Of a stretch of DNA of 64,000 nucleotides, positions 11,258 through 20,673 are shown one piece after another; within the stretch, counting starts at the first letter, position 1, and each line of letters opens with the position of its first letter. This stretch comes from Streptomyces sp. I6 (GTDB lineage Bacteria > Actinomycetota > Actinomycetes > Streptomycetales > Streptomycetaceae). Position numbers and translations under genes: made by a program. The DNA lies in contig RHDP01000001.1 of NCBI GenBank assembly GCA_003725745.1, positions 2,325,501 to 2,389,500 on the forward strand, in the 5' to 3' direction. The notes below the pieces were generated by a model. The model ran no database searches. It had not been told where the DNA came from and saw only the letters and a list, made by a program, of their open reading frames with translations.

Positions 11258-11343
11258 CGGTGGCCTTCCTGTGTGTGGTCGGTGGCCGTTCCCCGGGCGG
11301 CTAGCATCACCAGCACCGGACCTGAGGAACGGAGTGTTCATCC

Positions 11344-12296
11344 GTGCGTCACCCGCGCGTAGGCGTCGCCATCTTGACCATGGGCACGCGGCCCGCCGAG
11401 CTGGCCGATCTCCTTGAGTCGGTCGCCGGGCAGGACACGCCTGCGACGCGGGTGGTGGTCGTCGGCAACGGCTCGCCGCTGCCACCCCTCCCGAGTGGGT
11501 GACCGGTGTCGAGCTGCCGGAGAACCTGGGGGTGGCCGGCGGCCGGAATGCCGCACTGGCCCGGCTGCGAGAGTTCGGGGACGTCGATGTGGTGGTGGAC
11601 CTGGACGATGACGGTCTGCTGATCAGCACGGACGTGTTCACCCGGCTTGCTGAGCTGTACGCGGCGGACCAGCGGCTTGGTGTGGTCAGTTTCCGTATCG
11701 CTGACGAACACGGCCGTACCAAGCGCCGCCACGTTCCGCGGCTGCGGGCGGCGGATCCGATGCGGGGCGGGCTGGTGACGACGTTCCTCGGCGGCGGGCA
11801 CGGGCTGTCGATGCGGATGCTGGAGGCGATCGGCGGGTGGCCCGAGCCGTTCTTCTACGCGCACGAGGAGACCGACCTGGCCTGGCGGGCACTGGACGCG
11901 GGCTGGAAGGTGCTCTACGTGCCGGAGCTGGTCCTCCAGCATCCCTGGACGTCGCCGACCCGGCATGCGGTCTTCTACCGCATGGTCGCCCGTAACCGGG
12001 TCTGGCTGGCCAAACGGCATCTTCCCGCCCTCCTCGTCCCGGTCTACCTGGGCGTCTGGACGGTGATGACCGTGGCTCGCACCCGGTCGGCGGCGGGGCT
12101 GAGGGCATGGTTCGGCGGGTTCGTCGAGGGCCTGCGCACCCCGTGCCCGCCCCGCCGGCCGATGCGCTGGTCCACGGTGTGGCGGATGACCCGCCTGGGT
12201 CGGCCCCGGTCATCTGATCAAGCGGTCGCGGCCTCGGACTCCGCCCGCAGCCACGCGGGGATCGCCTCGGGCGTCTTGTCCAGCCAGTCCGCGTAG
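11344..12296 (+). CDS. family 2 glycosyltransferase (frameshifted; probable 1-base loss)
   Basis: About 317 residues once repaired. The N-terminus (VGVAILTMGTRPAELADLLESV...VVVVGNGSPLPPLP) and the body (ENLGVAGGRNAALARL, DLDDDG acid motif, EETDLAWRALDAGWKVLYVPEL) are in different frames joined near 11486-11494, where one C is missing in CCCTCCC. The ExDLxxR-like EETDLAWR and the GGRN motif are characteristic of rhamnosyl- or galactosyl-type GT2 enzymes. Start GTG 11344 with GGAG 9 nt upstream. The 3' end overlaps the convergent epimerase gene by about 79 bp; a stop at 12215-12217 in another frame could be the real end. Confidence 0.78.
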
Positions 12297-13320
12297 CGGG
12301 CCACCCCCTCCTTGAGGGTGATCGTGGGCCGCCAGCCGAGCACCGCTTCCATGCGGTGGGTGGACGCGCAGCCGCCGAGCGGGTCACCGGGCGGCATCGG
12401 TGTCTCCACGAACCGCGTGCCCGGGTACTGCTCGGCGACCAGTTCGGCAACAGTGCGGATCCTGGTAGGGGTGCCGGTTCCGATGTTGATCGTCTCGTTG
12501 TGCGCCCGCGGAGCGGCAAGGGCCCGCACGGTGGCGGCGGCGATGTCCTCGACGTGGACCAGGTCCCGGACCTGGTGGCCGCCGCCGTTGAGGTGCAGAG
12601 GCAGCCCCAGGGCGGCGCGGGTAGCGAACCAGGCCACCACCCACGAATGGCTGTTCTCCTTGATGACCTGCGGCTCCCCGTAGACGGAGAAATACCGCAC
12701 GACCGTGTACGAGGTGCCCACGGCGCCCAGCGTGAGAGCGGTCTGCGTCTCGCCCCACGCCTTGGTGTTGGCGTAGACCGACATCGGCCGCAGTGGCGTG
12801 TGCTCGTGGAACTGCGGCGGGACCCGCCCGTAGACGGCTTCCAGCAGCTTGCGCACGGTCCGGTATTCCTTGCACGGGCGTGCCCAGTCCTCCGGGTTCC
12901 CGTTGCCGTAGACGCTGGCCGAGGAGACGAAGACGAGGCGGCGGACCCGGTCGCAGGCGGCCACCGCGTCGAGCAGTACCTGGGTGCCGGTGATGTTGGT
13001 GTGGATCGCCGCCGTGGGCTTGCGGGTACAGGCGGCGACGTCGGCGAGGGCGGCGGCGTGGATCACGTAATCGGACTCGGCCACCGCCTTCCTGACCACG
13101 TCCGGATCCTGGATGTTGCCGACGATGACGTCCGGGTCGGTGGGGTCGATCCCGAACAGGTCGCGGTAGGTGTGCCGGGGGTATGCCTCCAGCGTGCACA
13201 GCAGGACCGGGCGGGCTCCCACCTGACGCAGGCAGGCGGCGATACGGCTGCCGATCAGCCCGGCTCCCCGGTGACCAGCACGGTTCGGCCGGGGAGTTCG
13301 TTCAACTGGATGTCGTGCAC
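12218..13320 (-). CDS. NAD-dependent sugar epimerase/dehydratase (frameshifted; probable 1-base loss)
   Basis: Extended short-chain dehydrogenase, about 367 residues when repaired. The Rossmann motif is split: VLVTG is in one frame and GAGLIGSRIAACL in the next, with one base missing in the CCCC run at 13265-13269. Catalytic features are present: VFVSSASVYG (Ser) and YANTKAWGE (YxxxK). Start GTG 13320 with GGAGG 4 nt upstream. A nucleotide-sugar 4-epimerase or 4,6-dehydratase is most likely. It belongs to the acyltransferase/GT2/deformylase cassette. Confidence 0.82.
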
Positions 13321-13352
13321 GGTGCCTCCATGTCGTGGTGAGGTGTGCGGTG

Positions 13353-13595
13353 TCACCGGCCCGCCTGGCGGCCCTGCTCACGCTTGGCGATGAGCTGCTC
13401 GAACTGGATCGCGTACAGCTCCACCTGGTCCGGGGTCAGGACGAGCACCGACGTGGTGGTTCGACCGTCGGCGTGGTGGACCTCGATGTCCAGGGCGGCC
13501 TGCTGAGCGCGGTGGTCGTACGTCGCGTCCCGCTTCAGTGGCGTCGCGTGGGTGACCGGCGCCCATACACCTTGGTCAGCCCGGGGCGCCTTCAC
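13353..13595 (-). CDS. small hypothetical protein upstream of the epimerase
   Basis: 80 residues, not recognised. It is soluble, with a central beta-rich stretch (AALDIEVHHADGRTTTSVLVLTPDQVELYAIQFEQLIAKREQGR). GTG 13595 has GGGGAGA about 7 nt upstream, and the gene sits 32 bp before the epimerase start, so the two are probably one operon. Composition and ribosome site support a real gene; function unknown. Confidence 0.6.
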   Translation of the reverse strand: MKAPRADQGVWAPVTHATPLKRDATYDHRAQQAALDIEVHHADGRTTTSVLVLTPDQVELYAIQFEQLIAKREQGRQAGR

Positions 13596-13805
13596 CTGGC
13601 TCTCCCCTCAGGGACCGCTTGCGGGTTGGAGACGTTCAGCAGGTACAGCACGCGCATGGGGCGTCGCCTCCCTCATCTGCCCGGACGGGTCGATCCGGGT
13701 CGGTAAGGGAAGGAAACCGGCGACGTGAGCCGTGACGGGATGATGAACTTGGATCACTCACGGTTCATTCATGCTCACCAACAAGCGACGCGGGGCGGGG
13801 CTTCG

Positions 13806-14780
13806 ATGGACGCGCACAGCGAGGAGATCACCGTCGAGCAGGCGGCCGAGGACTTCGCGGCCGAGGTGGCCAGGTGGCGGGAGGTACGCGGCATGTCCAA
13901 GCGGGCGTTAGCCCAGGCCATGGGCTTCGACCCGTCCTACGTCAGCCACATGGAGTCCGGACGCACCAAGCCCAGCGAGGAGTTCGCCCGGCTCGCCGAC
14001 GCGGCTTTGAACGCCGGGAAGGCGATCTGGCGGCGCTGGTGCGACTACGAGCAGGCACGCACCCGCAGCAAGCGCCCGCCCACCGCCCCGCCGGTCCCGC
14101 GCAGGCCCGAGCAGCCGTACGCCACCGGTTCCGCCCTCGTGGTCGAACACGACGCTGCCCGGCTCCAGTACGACGGCCGTTCGTACCGGCTCACCATGCG
14201 CCGGCTGCTGCGGAGCACCGGCACCGAGCCGGTGACCCGCTACCTGATCCGCATCTCCGTCGACCGGTACCCCGGCGACCCGGAGCGGTCCAACGCGCAC
14301 TACCGAGTCCACCCGCTGACTTGGGATGAACTCGACCTCACGGCGACCTGCCGGGGCGAGGCGATGCGCTGGCAGGCCAAGCACGACCGCGACGCCTTCA
14401 AGGAAGTCTGGCTGCTGTTCGACAACGAACACAGCCGCTTCCCGCTCTATCCCGGCGAGTCCGTGTGGATCGAGTACGCCTACACCGTCAGCGACGACAA
14501 GTGGGGCAACTGGTTCCAGCGTGCCGTCCGTCTGCCCACCGAACAGCTCGAAGTCCAGCTCGCCTTCCCCGCCGACCTCGACCCGGTGGTCTGGGGCACC
14601 GAGACCTCGATGACCGCTGAAGCTTCCCCGCTGCGGACCCCGCCCGTTCGCAGCGACGACGGTGACCTACGGCAATTCACGTGGATCACGGCCACACCCG
14701 CTCTGCACGCTCGGTACCGTCTTGAGTGGCGGTTCAGGGCACGGCCCGAACGCAACACGGATCAAGGGGAGTTCAGGTGA
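13806..14780 (+). CDS. XRE-type HTH protein with an unknown beta-rich C-terminal domain
   Basis: About 324 residues from ATG 13806. An XRE helix-turn-helix occupies about residues 20-75 (WREVRGMSKRALAQAMGFDPSYVSHMESGRTKPS). Then come a linker and about 220 residues of a beta-rich domain (YDGRSYRLTMRRLLRSTGTEPVTRYLIRI, ending YRLEWRFRARP) that I do not recognise. A longer start at GTG 13725 has AAGGAAA upstream and cannot be excluded. A TGAAC-N14-GTTCA dyad at 13744-13767 could be its operator if the later start is right. Its TGA overlaps the next GTG (GTGA), so it is translationally coupled to the deformylase. Confidence 0.8.
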   Translation: MDAHSEEITVEQAAEDFAAEVARWREVRGMSKRALAQAMGFDPSYVSHMESGRTKPSEEFARLADAALNAGKAIWRRWCDYEQARTRSKRPPTAPPVPRRPEQPYATGSALVVEHDAARLQYDGRSYRLTMRRLLRSTGTEPVTRYLIRISVDRYPGDPERSNAHYRVHPLTWDELDLTATCRGEAMRWQAKHDRDAFKEVWLLFDNEHSRFPLYPGESVWIEYAYTVSDDKWGNWFQRAVRLPTEQLEVQLAFPADLDPVVWGTETSMTAEASPLRTPPVRSDDGDLRQFTWITATPALHARYRLEWRFRARPERNTDQGEFR

Positions 14781-15346
14781 TTCACTTGCGGCCCAGCCAG
14801 CGGATGCGAGGCCTCGGAGTCGTCCAGCACGGCGCCGGCATCCTCGCCGAACCATCCCGCGCCTTCGACCTGCCCGCCGAGCGCGACGAGGCCGAGCGCA
14901 TCATCGACGAGCTGTTCGCCGCCATGGAGCGGATCGGTCAAGTCCACCCCTTCGCCAAGGGCATGGGCATCGCCGCCCCGCAGATCGGCATCGGCCGTGC
15001 CGCCGCCGTCGTCCAGCCGCCCGGCGACGCACCGGCCATTATCCTGCTCAACCCGAAGATCACCAAACGCTGCGACGAGATGGACGAACAGTACGAGGGC
15101 TGCCTGAGCTTCTTCGATGTCCGCGGCCTCGTACCCCGCCCCCTGAAGATCACCGTCAAGACCACGGCCCTGACCGGCGAGACCGTCACCACCGTGTACG
15201 AGCGGGGCCTCGCCCGCCTCATCCACCACGAGATCGACCACCTCGACGGCCTGCTCTACACCGCCCGCATGAGGACTGGCGTCGCCCCCATCCCCGTGGA
15301 GCAGTACCGGCAGACCGGCCGGGCCTGGGTGTACGAGGGCGCCTGA
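14777..15346 (+). CDS. def: peptide deformylase
   Basis: 189 residues with all three deformylase motifs: GMGIAAPQIGI (motif I), EGCLSF (motif II, metal-binding Cys) and HEIDHLDG (motif III, HExxH). It removes formyl groups from N-formyl-Met peptides. GTG 14777 overlaps the previous stop, with AGGGGA upstream. Motif I reads GMGIAAPQ rather than the common GLAAPQ. Being in an accessory cassette with sugar enzymes and an HTH regulator, it is probably not the housekeeping copy; it may deformylate a pathway intermediate or protect against a deformylase inhibitor (inference). Confidence 0.92.
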   Translation: MIHLRPSQRMRGLGVVQHGAGILAEPSRAFDLPAERDEAERIIDELFAAMERIGQVHPFAKGMGIAAPQIGIGRAAAVVQPPGDAPAIILLNPKITKRCDEMDEQYEGCLSFFDVRGLVPRPLKITVKTTALTGETVTTVYERGLARLIHHEIDHLDGLLYTARMRTGVAPIPVEQYRQTGRAWVYEGA

Positions 15347-15433
15347 CCGCCCTTCCTCTGGGCAGCGCAGAGGACTTGCCTTACATGCCTGAAGGGCTAA
15401 TTCAGCGTTGCCCTACAAGTTCGGGTCGACACC

Positions 15434-15828
15434 CTAGACAACGGTGATGCCGTGGGCCAGGCCGAAGTTGCCGTGTCCACCCGGCCATGCGCGGCTCGGC
15501 CACAGTTCGGGGCCGTCGCTGGACCACCAGCCCGGCAGGAGCTCGCCATCGGCCCTGACCGGCTCCGTCAGGCGCACCAGGTAGGACATCGTCCAGCTCG
15601 ATCACCGTCTCGTCCGGGCCGCGGTGCTCACCGAGGGGGATGACGTGGGGCAGGTAGGCGGGGATGCGGCAGACGTTCTCCGTATGGGGGTAGAGCGGGG
15701 GGAACGAGAGCTGGGCGCGCAGTGCGCCGTCGGTGCCCGCGGGAACACGCTGGTAGACGTCCTCCAGGCCCGCGCCTCCGGCTGTCGGGGTGAAGCGGGA
15801 CGTGAGCGTGCCCGCGGAGCGGGCCGGG
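15434..15828 (-). pseudogene. relic of class I lanthipeptide genes: LanB piece joined to LanC piece
   Basis: Read on the minus strand, about 15828-15590 encodes a LanB-like stretch (AGGAGLEDVYQRVPAGTDGA, then QLSFPPLYPHTENVCRIPAY and LPHVIPLGEHRGPDETVIEL), typical of the lantibiotic dehydratase core. At about 15588 the frame switches to a LanC piece (MSYLVRLTEPVRADGELLPGWW, then PGGHGNFGLAHGITVV and TAG at 15434-15436). GHxNxGLAHGI is the LanC hallmark. Everything between and around them is missing. A large deletion has fused two neighbouring genes of a lost lanthipeptide cluster. Confidence 0.75.
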
Positions 15829-16027
15829 GTGACGGCGAGGAACTCGGCGCCGAGCTGGGTCCCATCCCGGGCAGGCTGCCGATCACCTCAGCATGTGGAT
15901 GCTCGCGGAACCGGGCGTCGATCTGGGCGTCGAGCTCGGCGATCTCCTCGTCGAGGCCACCGGCGGGCTGATCAGCGCCCTCCACGGCGTGCGGCTGTGC
16001 GGCCCGGTGTCCCCGGAACGCCTCCAC
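15829..16027 (-). pseudogene. IS110-family transposase C-terminal fragment
   Basis: Contains DEEIAELDAQIDARFREHPH and AEVIGSLPGMGP followed, one frame over, by LGAEFLAVT. The GxLPGMGPxxGAEFLA motif marks the C-terminal (Tnp-20/HhH-like) domain of IS110 transposases. It abuts the lanthipeptide relic at about 15828, so the element or its decay probably created that junction. No terminal repeats seen. Confidence 0.7.
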
Positions 16028-16117
16028 ATCGCTCCCTCACCAACTGACACGGCCGGCCGGGGTCGGTCTCCGTCAAACGGCTGTCGCGTCCGGTGCGCCG
16101 CCCGGGATGCCCCGCCG

Positions 16118-18418
16118 CTACGGCGTGGCGACCGCCGCCTGCGGCCGGATCGGGAGGCGGTTGACCGGGCGGCCGGTGGCCGCGCGGACGGCGGAGGCGA
16201 CGGCGGCCGGGAGGTGACGACCGGAACGGCGCTGGCCGCCTTCGCGCCGAAGGGGCCACCACGTCGCGCTCCTCGACGAGTCTGACGATGCGGATGTCGG
16301 GGGCGTCGAGGGCCGTCGGCAGGGCGTAGCCGGTCAGGTCGGGGTGGCGGACCAGACCGCGGGCCGTGCGGAGGTGCTCGGTGAGCGCGGCACCGATGCC
16401 CTGGGTGACGCCGGCCTCGATCCGGGTGGCGAGTTGTGCGGGGTTCAGGACGCGGCCCACGTCCTGGGCGACGGCCATCTCCACGACGCGCACGGAGCCG
16501 AGTTCGACGTCGACGTCGACGACCGCGCGGATCGCGCAGAAGGCGAGACCGACGAAGGCGTCGCCCTGGCCGTGGTCGTCGAGGGGTTCGGTGGGATGCG
16601 GACGGCACTGCGCGGTGGCCCAGAGCTCCTTGCCGTCCATGGCCTCGGTGACCGTCGTGGACAGCACGCCGTCATACGAGGTGATCTTGCCGTCGGTGAT
16701 CTGCAGCAGTTCGGTGGACATGCCGAACTTGTGGGCCAGCGGCTGTAGCAGCTGCGTACGGACCATCTTCGCCGCGCGCTCGACCGCACCGCCGGAGACC
16801 CAGGTGTGCCGCCCGTGGGCGGCGGGGCCCGCCGGAGGCTGGTCGGTGTCGACGGGGGCGACGCGCACCTCCTCGATACCGAGCGTCTCCTGCACGATCT
16901 GCCGGGCGAGGGTGGAGAATCCCTGCCCGGTCTCGACGGCCGCGCAGATGACCGTGGCCACACCGTCCTGGACCTTCACCGTGGCCGTGGACACCTCGTC
17001 GGTTCCCTCCGCACCGAGCATGTGGACCATGCCCAGTGCGTAGCCGACGCCGCGCCGCACCGCGCCGGGCTCGCCCGCGCCCTCGGGTCCGCCGGGCAGC
17101 AGCCACGCGTCCTGGGGGTGTCCTTGGGCAGGGGCGGGAGCGGGAAGTCGCGTACGGCCTGGAGCAGTTCGGCCACCGGGGCCGGGCAGGTGACGGTCTG
17201 CCCGGTGGGGAGGATGTCGCCGGTGGCGAGGACGTTGCGGAGGCGGAGCTCGGCCGGGTCCAGGCCCAGCTTCGCCGCCAGCTTGTCCATCTGGGCCTCG
17301 TAGGCGGCGCAGACCTGCAGCGCGCCCTCGCCGCGCACATGGCCGGAGGGCGGGTTGTTGGTGCGGACGGCCCAGCCCTCGATGAAGGCGTGCGGCACCA
17401 CGTACGGCCCGCAGGCGAAGGCGACGGCGGCGGCGAGGGACTCCGACGAGGCGTCCGCGTACGCGCCCGCGTCCAGCAGGATCTGCGCCTCCACCTTCAG
17501 CAGCCTGCCCTCCGCGCTCGCGTGGTGGCGGTAGCGGAGCAGCGCCGGGTGGCGGTGTGCGTGGCCGAGGAAGGACTCCTCACGGGTGGCGGCGAGCTTG
17601 ACCGGGCAACCGGTGCGCAGGGCGAGCAGCCCCAGCGGGATCTGGAAGCCCGGGTCCTCCCGGTCGCCGGTCGCGCCGGGCACGCCGGTCACGACGACCT
17701 TCACGCGCTCCTTGTCCAGGCCGAAGCAGGCGGCGGCGAGGTCGCGGTCGGTGTGCGGGTCGGTGGAGGCGGTGTAGAGCTCGACCCCGCCGTCGGGGCG
17801 GGGCACGGCGAGACCGGCCTCGGCGCCGATGGGGGCCGGGTCCTGGCGGCCGATGCGGTAGAGCCCTTCGACCACGACCTCTCCGCTGACCTCAGGGTCG
17901 CCGAAGCTCAGCGGGATGTGGCGGATGAGGTTGCCGTCCGGGTGCAGCGGCTCGGCGGCGAAGGCCTTCTCGGGGTCGGTGACCGGCTCGAGGACCTCGT
18001 ACTCGACGATGATCGCCGCGGCGGCGAGCCGGGCCGTGTCGGGATGGTCGGCGGCGACCGCGGCGATGGCCTCCCCGTGGTGGCGGACGACGCCGGAGGC
18101 GAAGACGGGCCGGTCGGCGACCCCGCGTCCGTATGCGGCGTCGCCGGGTACGTCGGCGTGGGTGACGACCGCCCGGACACCGGGCATCTCGGCGGCGGCG
18201 GAGGTGTCGACGGCGGTGATCCGGGCGTGGGGGTGCGGGGATCGCAGGATCGCCGCCCAGAGCAGGCCCTCGGCCCACAGGTCCGAGGCGTAGGGGAAGG
18301 TGCCCTCGGTCTTGGCGCGGGCGTCCGCCTGAGGGAGGGCGGCGCCGAGGCCGTGAGCGGGCGGTTCCTGCTCGGGACCGTCGACCGCGGGGGCTGCGAT
18401 GGCCGCGTCGTTGCTCAC
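16118..18418 (-). CDS. molybdenum hydroxylase large subunit, xanthine-dehydrogenase type (three frameshifts)
   Basis: Molybdopterin-binding subunit, about 767 residues after repair. It opens with the Ald/Xan-dehydrogenase hammerhead domain (TFPYASDLWAEGLLWAAILRSPHPHARI) and continues through RGEGALQVCAAYEAQMDKLA to the cofactor domain (VETGQGFSTLARQIVQETLG, AQDVGRVLNPAQLATRIEAG). Single bases are missing near 17113-17118, 16252-16257 and 16205-16213, all in G/C runs. With them restored the protein ends ...IRPQAAVATP at TAG 16118. GTG 18418 overlaps the Fe-S gene stop (GTGA). It is the last gene of the operon; the substrate is probably a purine or another N-heterocycle. Confidence 0.87.
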
Positions 18419-20673
18419 ACCATGCCTCCGTCATGCGGGTGGGGCTGCACACTACCGGCGCCCGGGGGTGCCTGGTGCGGGATGCGGGCCCCGTCCTGGG
18501 CCGCTTCGCGGCTTCCGTCGCCGGCCTCGGCGGCCGCGGCGGCGCTCGCCCCGCGTTCGGCGGCCACCTCGCGCACGGCGTCGAGGACGCCCCGGTAGCC
18601 GGAGCAGCGGCAGAGGTTGCCGGAGAGGGCCTGGCGGGTTTCGAGTTCCGTGGGGGCGTGGTTGCCCTCCAGCAGGTCGTGCACGGTCATGGCCATGCCC
18701 GGGATGCAGAATCCGCACTGGACGGCCCCGCACGCGGCCAGGGCGCGCTGGACGTCGGAGGGTTCGCCGTCGGCGGCCAGGCCCTCGACGGTGCGGACCT
18801 CGGAGCCGGCCGCGGTCGCCGCCGGCACCAGGCAGGAGGCCACGAGCCGGCCGTCGACCTGGACGTTGCAGGCGCCGCACTCGCCCTGCGAGCAGCCGTC
18901 CTTGGCCCCCGCGAGACCGAGGCGCTCACGCAGCACATAGAGCAGGGACTCGCCGATCCACGCGTCGGTGACGGGCCGGTCGGCTCCGTTCACGCGCAGG
19001 ACGTACGAGCTGTGCGGGTGCTCGTCGTTCGCCGTCGACGCGGGGGCGGCCGCGGCACCCTCCGGGTCGGCCGCAGCACCCTCCGCGCCGACCGCGGACA
19101 TGCCTCCGGCGGCTTCCTCCCCGCCCGGCGGGGCGCCCGGCGGGTCCTGACGAACCGAGTCGGGCGGGTCCTGGCGGGCCTCATCGGCTCCCGGGGCTCC
19201 TACGGTTCCCACGGTTCCCACGGAGACGACGCCCCCGGTGTCCCCGGTGTCCCCGGTATCCCTGGTATCCCCGGTGCGGCCGGCCTCCGGGCTCTCGGTA
19301 CGGGCGGTGGTCCCCGCATGGTCGAACTCGGTGCGGTCGGGCTCCGCGCGGTCCGCCTCCGTGCGGTCCAGCTCGGTGTGATCCGCCTCTACGTGGCCGG
19401 CCTCCATGTCGCCGGCCTCCATGTGGCCGGCCTCCATGTGACCGGCATCCATGTCGCCGGCCCGCGGGCGGCCCGCTGCGGACGGTTCGACGGGAGACGT
19501 CCCGCTCCGGTCCGGGGCGGCAGCGGCAGCGGCAGCGGCAGCGGCAGCGGACGCTTCGTCACCGGCGCCGGGGTGCGCACCCTCGCCGTGCGGGTCGTGC
19601 CCCGCTTCGGCGGGCTGCTCGGTGCCGGGTCCGGCGGCGGATCCGGCTCGCCCCTCCTGGGCGGGGTACCCCTCCGCCGCCCAGGGGGCGGCCGCGCCGC
19701 CGGGAAGGGTGGCGGGGTAGCCGGCTCCGGACACCGGCGTGCCGGAGGCGGGCGTACCGCCGAGTGGGGTGCCCTCGGCCGGGGTGCCGCCGTCGGGCGT
19801 CGTGGCCCACGGGGCAGGGGCACCTCCGGGCAGGGTGGCGGGCGGGGTGCGTCCGCCCCACTGCGCCAGGGCGGACGCCGAGAACTCGCCCGACTCCTCC
19901 GGGAGGTCCCCGTGGGCGACGGGAATGGTCCACCGGCCGGTGAGGTCTCCCGCGGCCGCTGCCCCGGCGGGGCCGGACGACGGCTCGTCAGCCTCCGGGA
20001 ACGTCCACTGACCCGTGGCGTGCGGGTCGTGGCCCTCGGCCGCGCCACGGGTGGTGCGGGGATGGCCGCCGCCCTCCGCGCCGTGGCCGCCCCGGGAGTC
20101 GCCGCCGAGCGGAGCGGGACCGGGATGCGCTTCGTGCCCGGTGCGGGGCTCGCCGCCACCGTGCGGCTCCCGGCCGCCTCGCGACGTCCCGTGCGGGTCG
20201 GGTGCTCCGTGCGGGTCGGGTGCTCCGTGCGGGTCCGGCACTCCGCGCGGGTCAGGTGCTCCGTACGCACCGTCCGGGCCGTAGGCATCGTGCTGTTCGC
20301 CGCCCCGGGAGTCTCCGCCGTCCCGGGGACCGGAGCCGGGGTACGCCCGGTGCCCGGCGTAGGGCTGCTGCCCGGCATACGGCTCGTAGGGGTTCTGCGG
20401 CTGTCCGGCCCCCGGAGCCGCCCAGTGGTGCGAGGCGTCCGGAGCCTGCTCCGGAACGGTCCAGCCCGCCGCCCGGCCCTCCTGGTCCGCCGGCGGGATC
20501 TGCGGAGGCACATAGCCGTGGCCCGGCGCGGCGAGCGGGGCGTCGAGCAAGTCGTCGGACGGCAGGTGGACGAACGCCGTGGCCTCCGCGTCGTACTCGC
20601 CGCCCTGCGGGACGGGTTGCCAGCCGCCCCCGTGCGGGGCCGTATCCCGGGACTCGTTCTCCTCGGAGCTCAC
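18415..20673 (-). CDS. 2Fe-2S subunit of molybdenum hydroxylase with a 550-residue low-complexity N-terminus
   Basis: 752 residues, against about 160-200 for a normal small subunit. Residues 550-700 are the canonical electron-transfer module: plant-type cluster Cys594, 599, 602, 614 (CSQGECGAC...C) and the second cluster Cys653, 656, 688, 690 (CGFC...CRC). Residues 1-549 are Gly/Pro/Ala/Glu-rich and repetitive: DPHGA repeats, two WTFPEA/WTIPVA boxes after TGQ or TGR, GGTPAxGTP repeats, an Ala10 run, and GHMEAG repeats. The frame is open throughout and GTG 20673 overlaps the FAD gene stop (GTGA), so the long form is genuinely coupled. A function for the extension is unknown. Confidence 0.85.
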   Translation of the reverse strand: MSSEENESRDTAPHGGGWQPVPQGGEYDAEATAFVHLPSDDLLDAPLAAPGHGYVPPQIPPADQEGRAAGWTVPEQAPDASHHWAAPGAGQPQNPYEPYAGQQPYAGHRAYPGSGPRDGGDSRGGEQHDAYGPDGAYGAPDPRGVPDPHGAPDPHGAPDPHGTSRGGREPHGGGEPRTGHEAHPGPAPLGGDSRGGHGAEGGGHPRTTRGAAEGHDPHATGQWTFPEADEPSSGPAGAAAAGDLTGRWTIPVAHGDLPEESGEFSASALAQWGGRTPPATLPGGAPAPWATTPDGGTPAEGTPLGGTPASGTPVSGAGYPATLPGGAAAPWAAEGYPAQEGRAGSAAGPGTEQPAEAGHDPHGEGAHPGAGDEASAAAAAAAAAAAPDRSGTSPVEPSAAGRPRAGDMDAGHMEAGHMEAGDMEAGHVEADHTELDRTEADRAEPDRTEFDHAGTTARTESPEAGRTGDTRDTGDTGDTGGVVSVGTVGTVGAPGADEARQDPPDSVRQDPPGAPPGGEEAAGGMSAVGAEGAAADPEGAAAAPASTANDEHPHSSYVLRVNGADRPVTDAWIGESLLYVLRERLGLAGAKDGCSQGECGACNVQVDGRLVASCLVPAATAAGSEVRTVEGLAADGEPSDVQRALAACGAVQCGFCIPGMAMTVHDLLEGNHAPTELETRQALSGNLCRCSGYRGVLDAVREVAAERGASAAAAAEAGDGSREAAQDGARIPHQAPPGAGSVQPHPHDGGMV

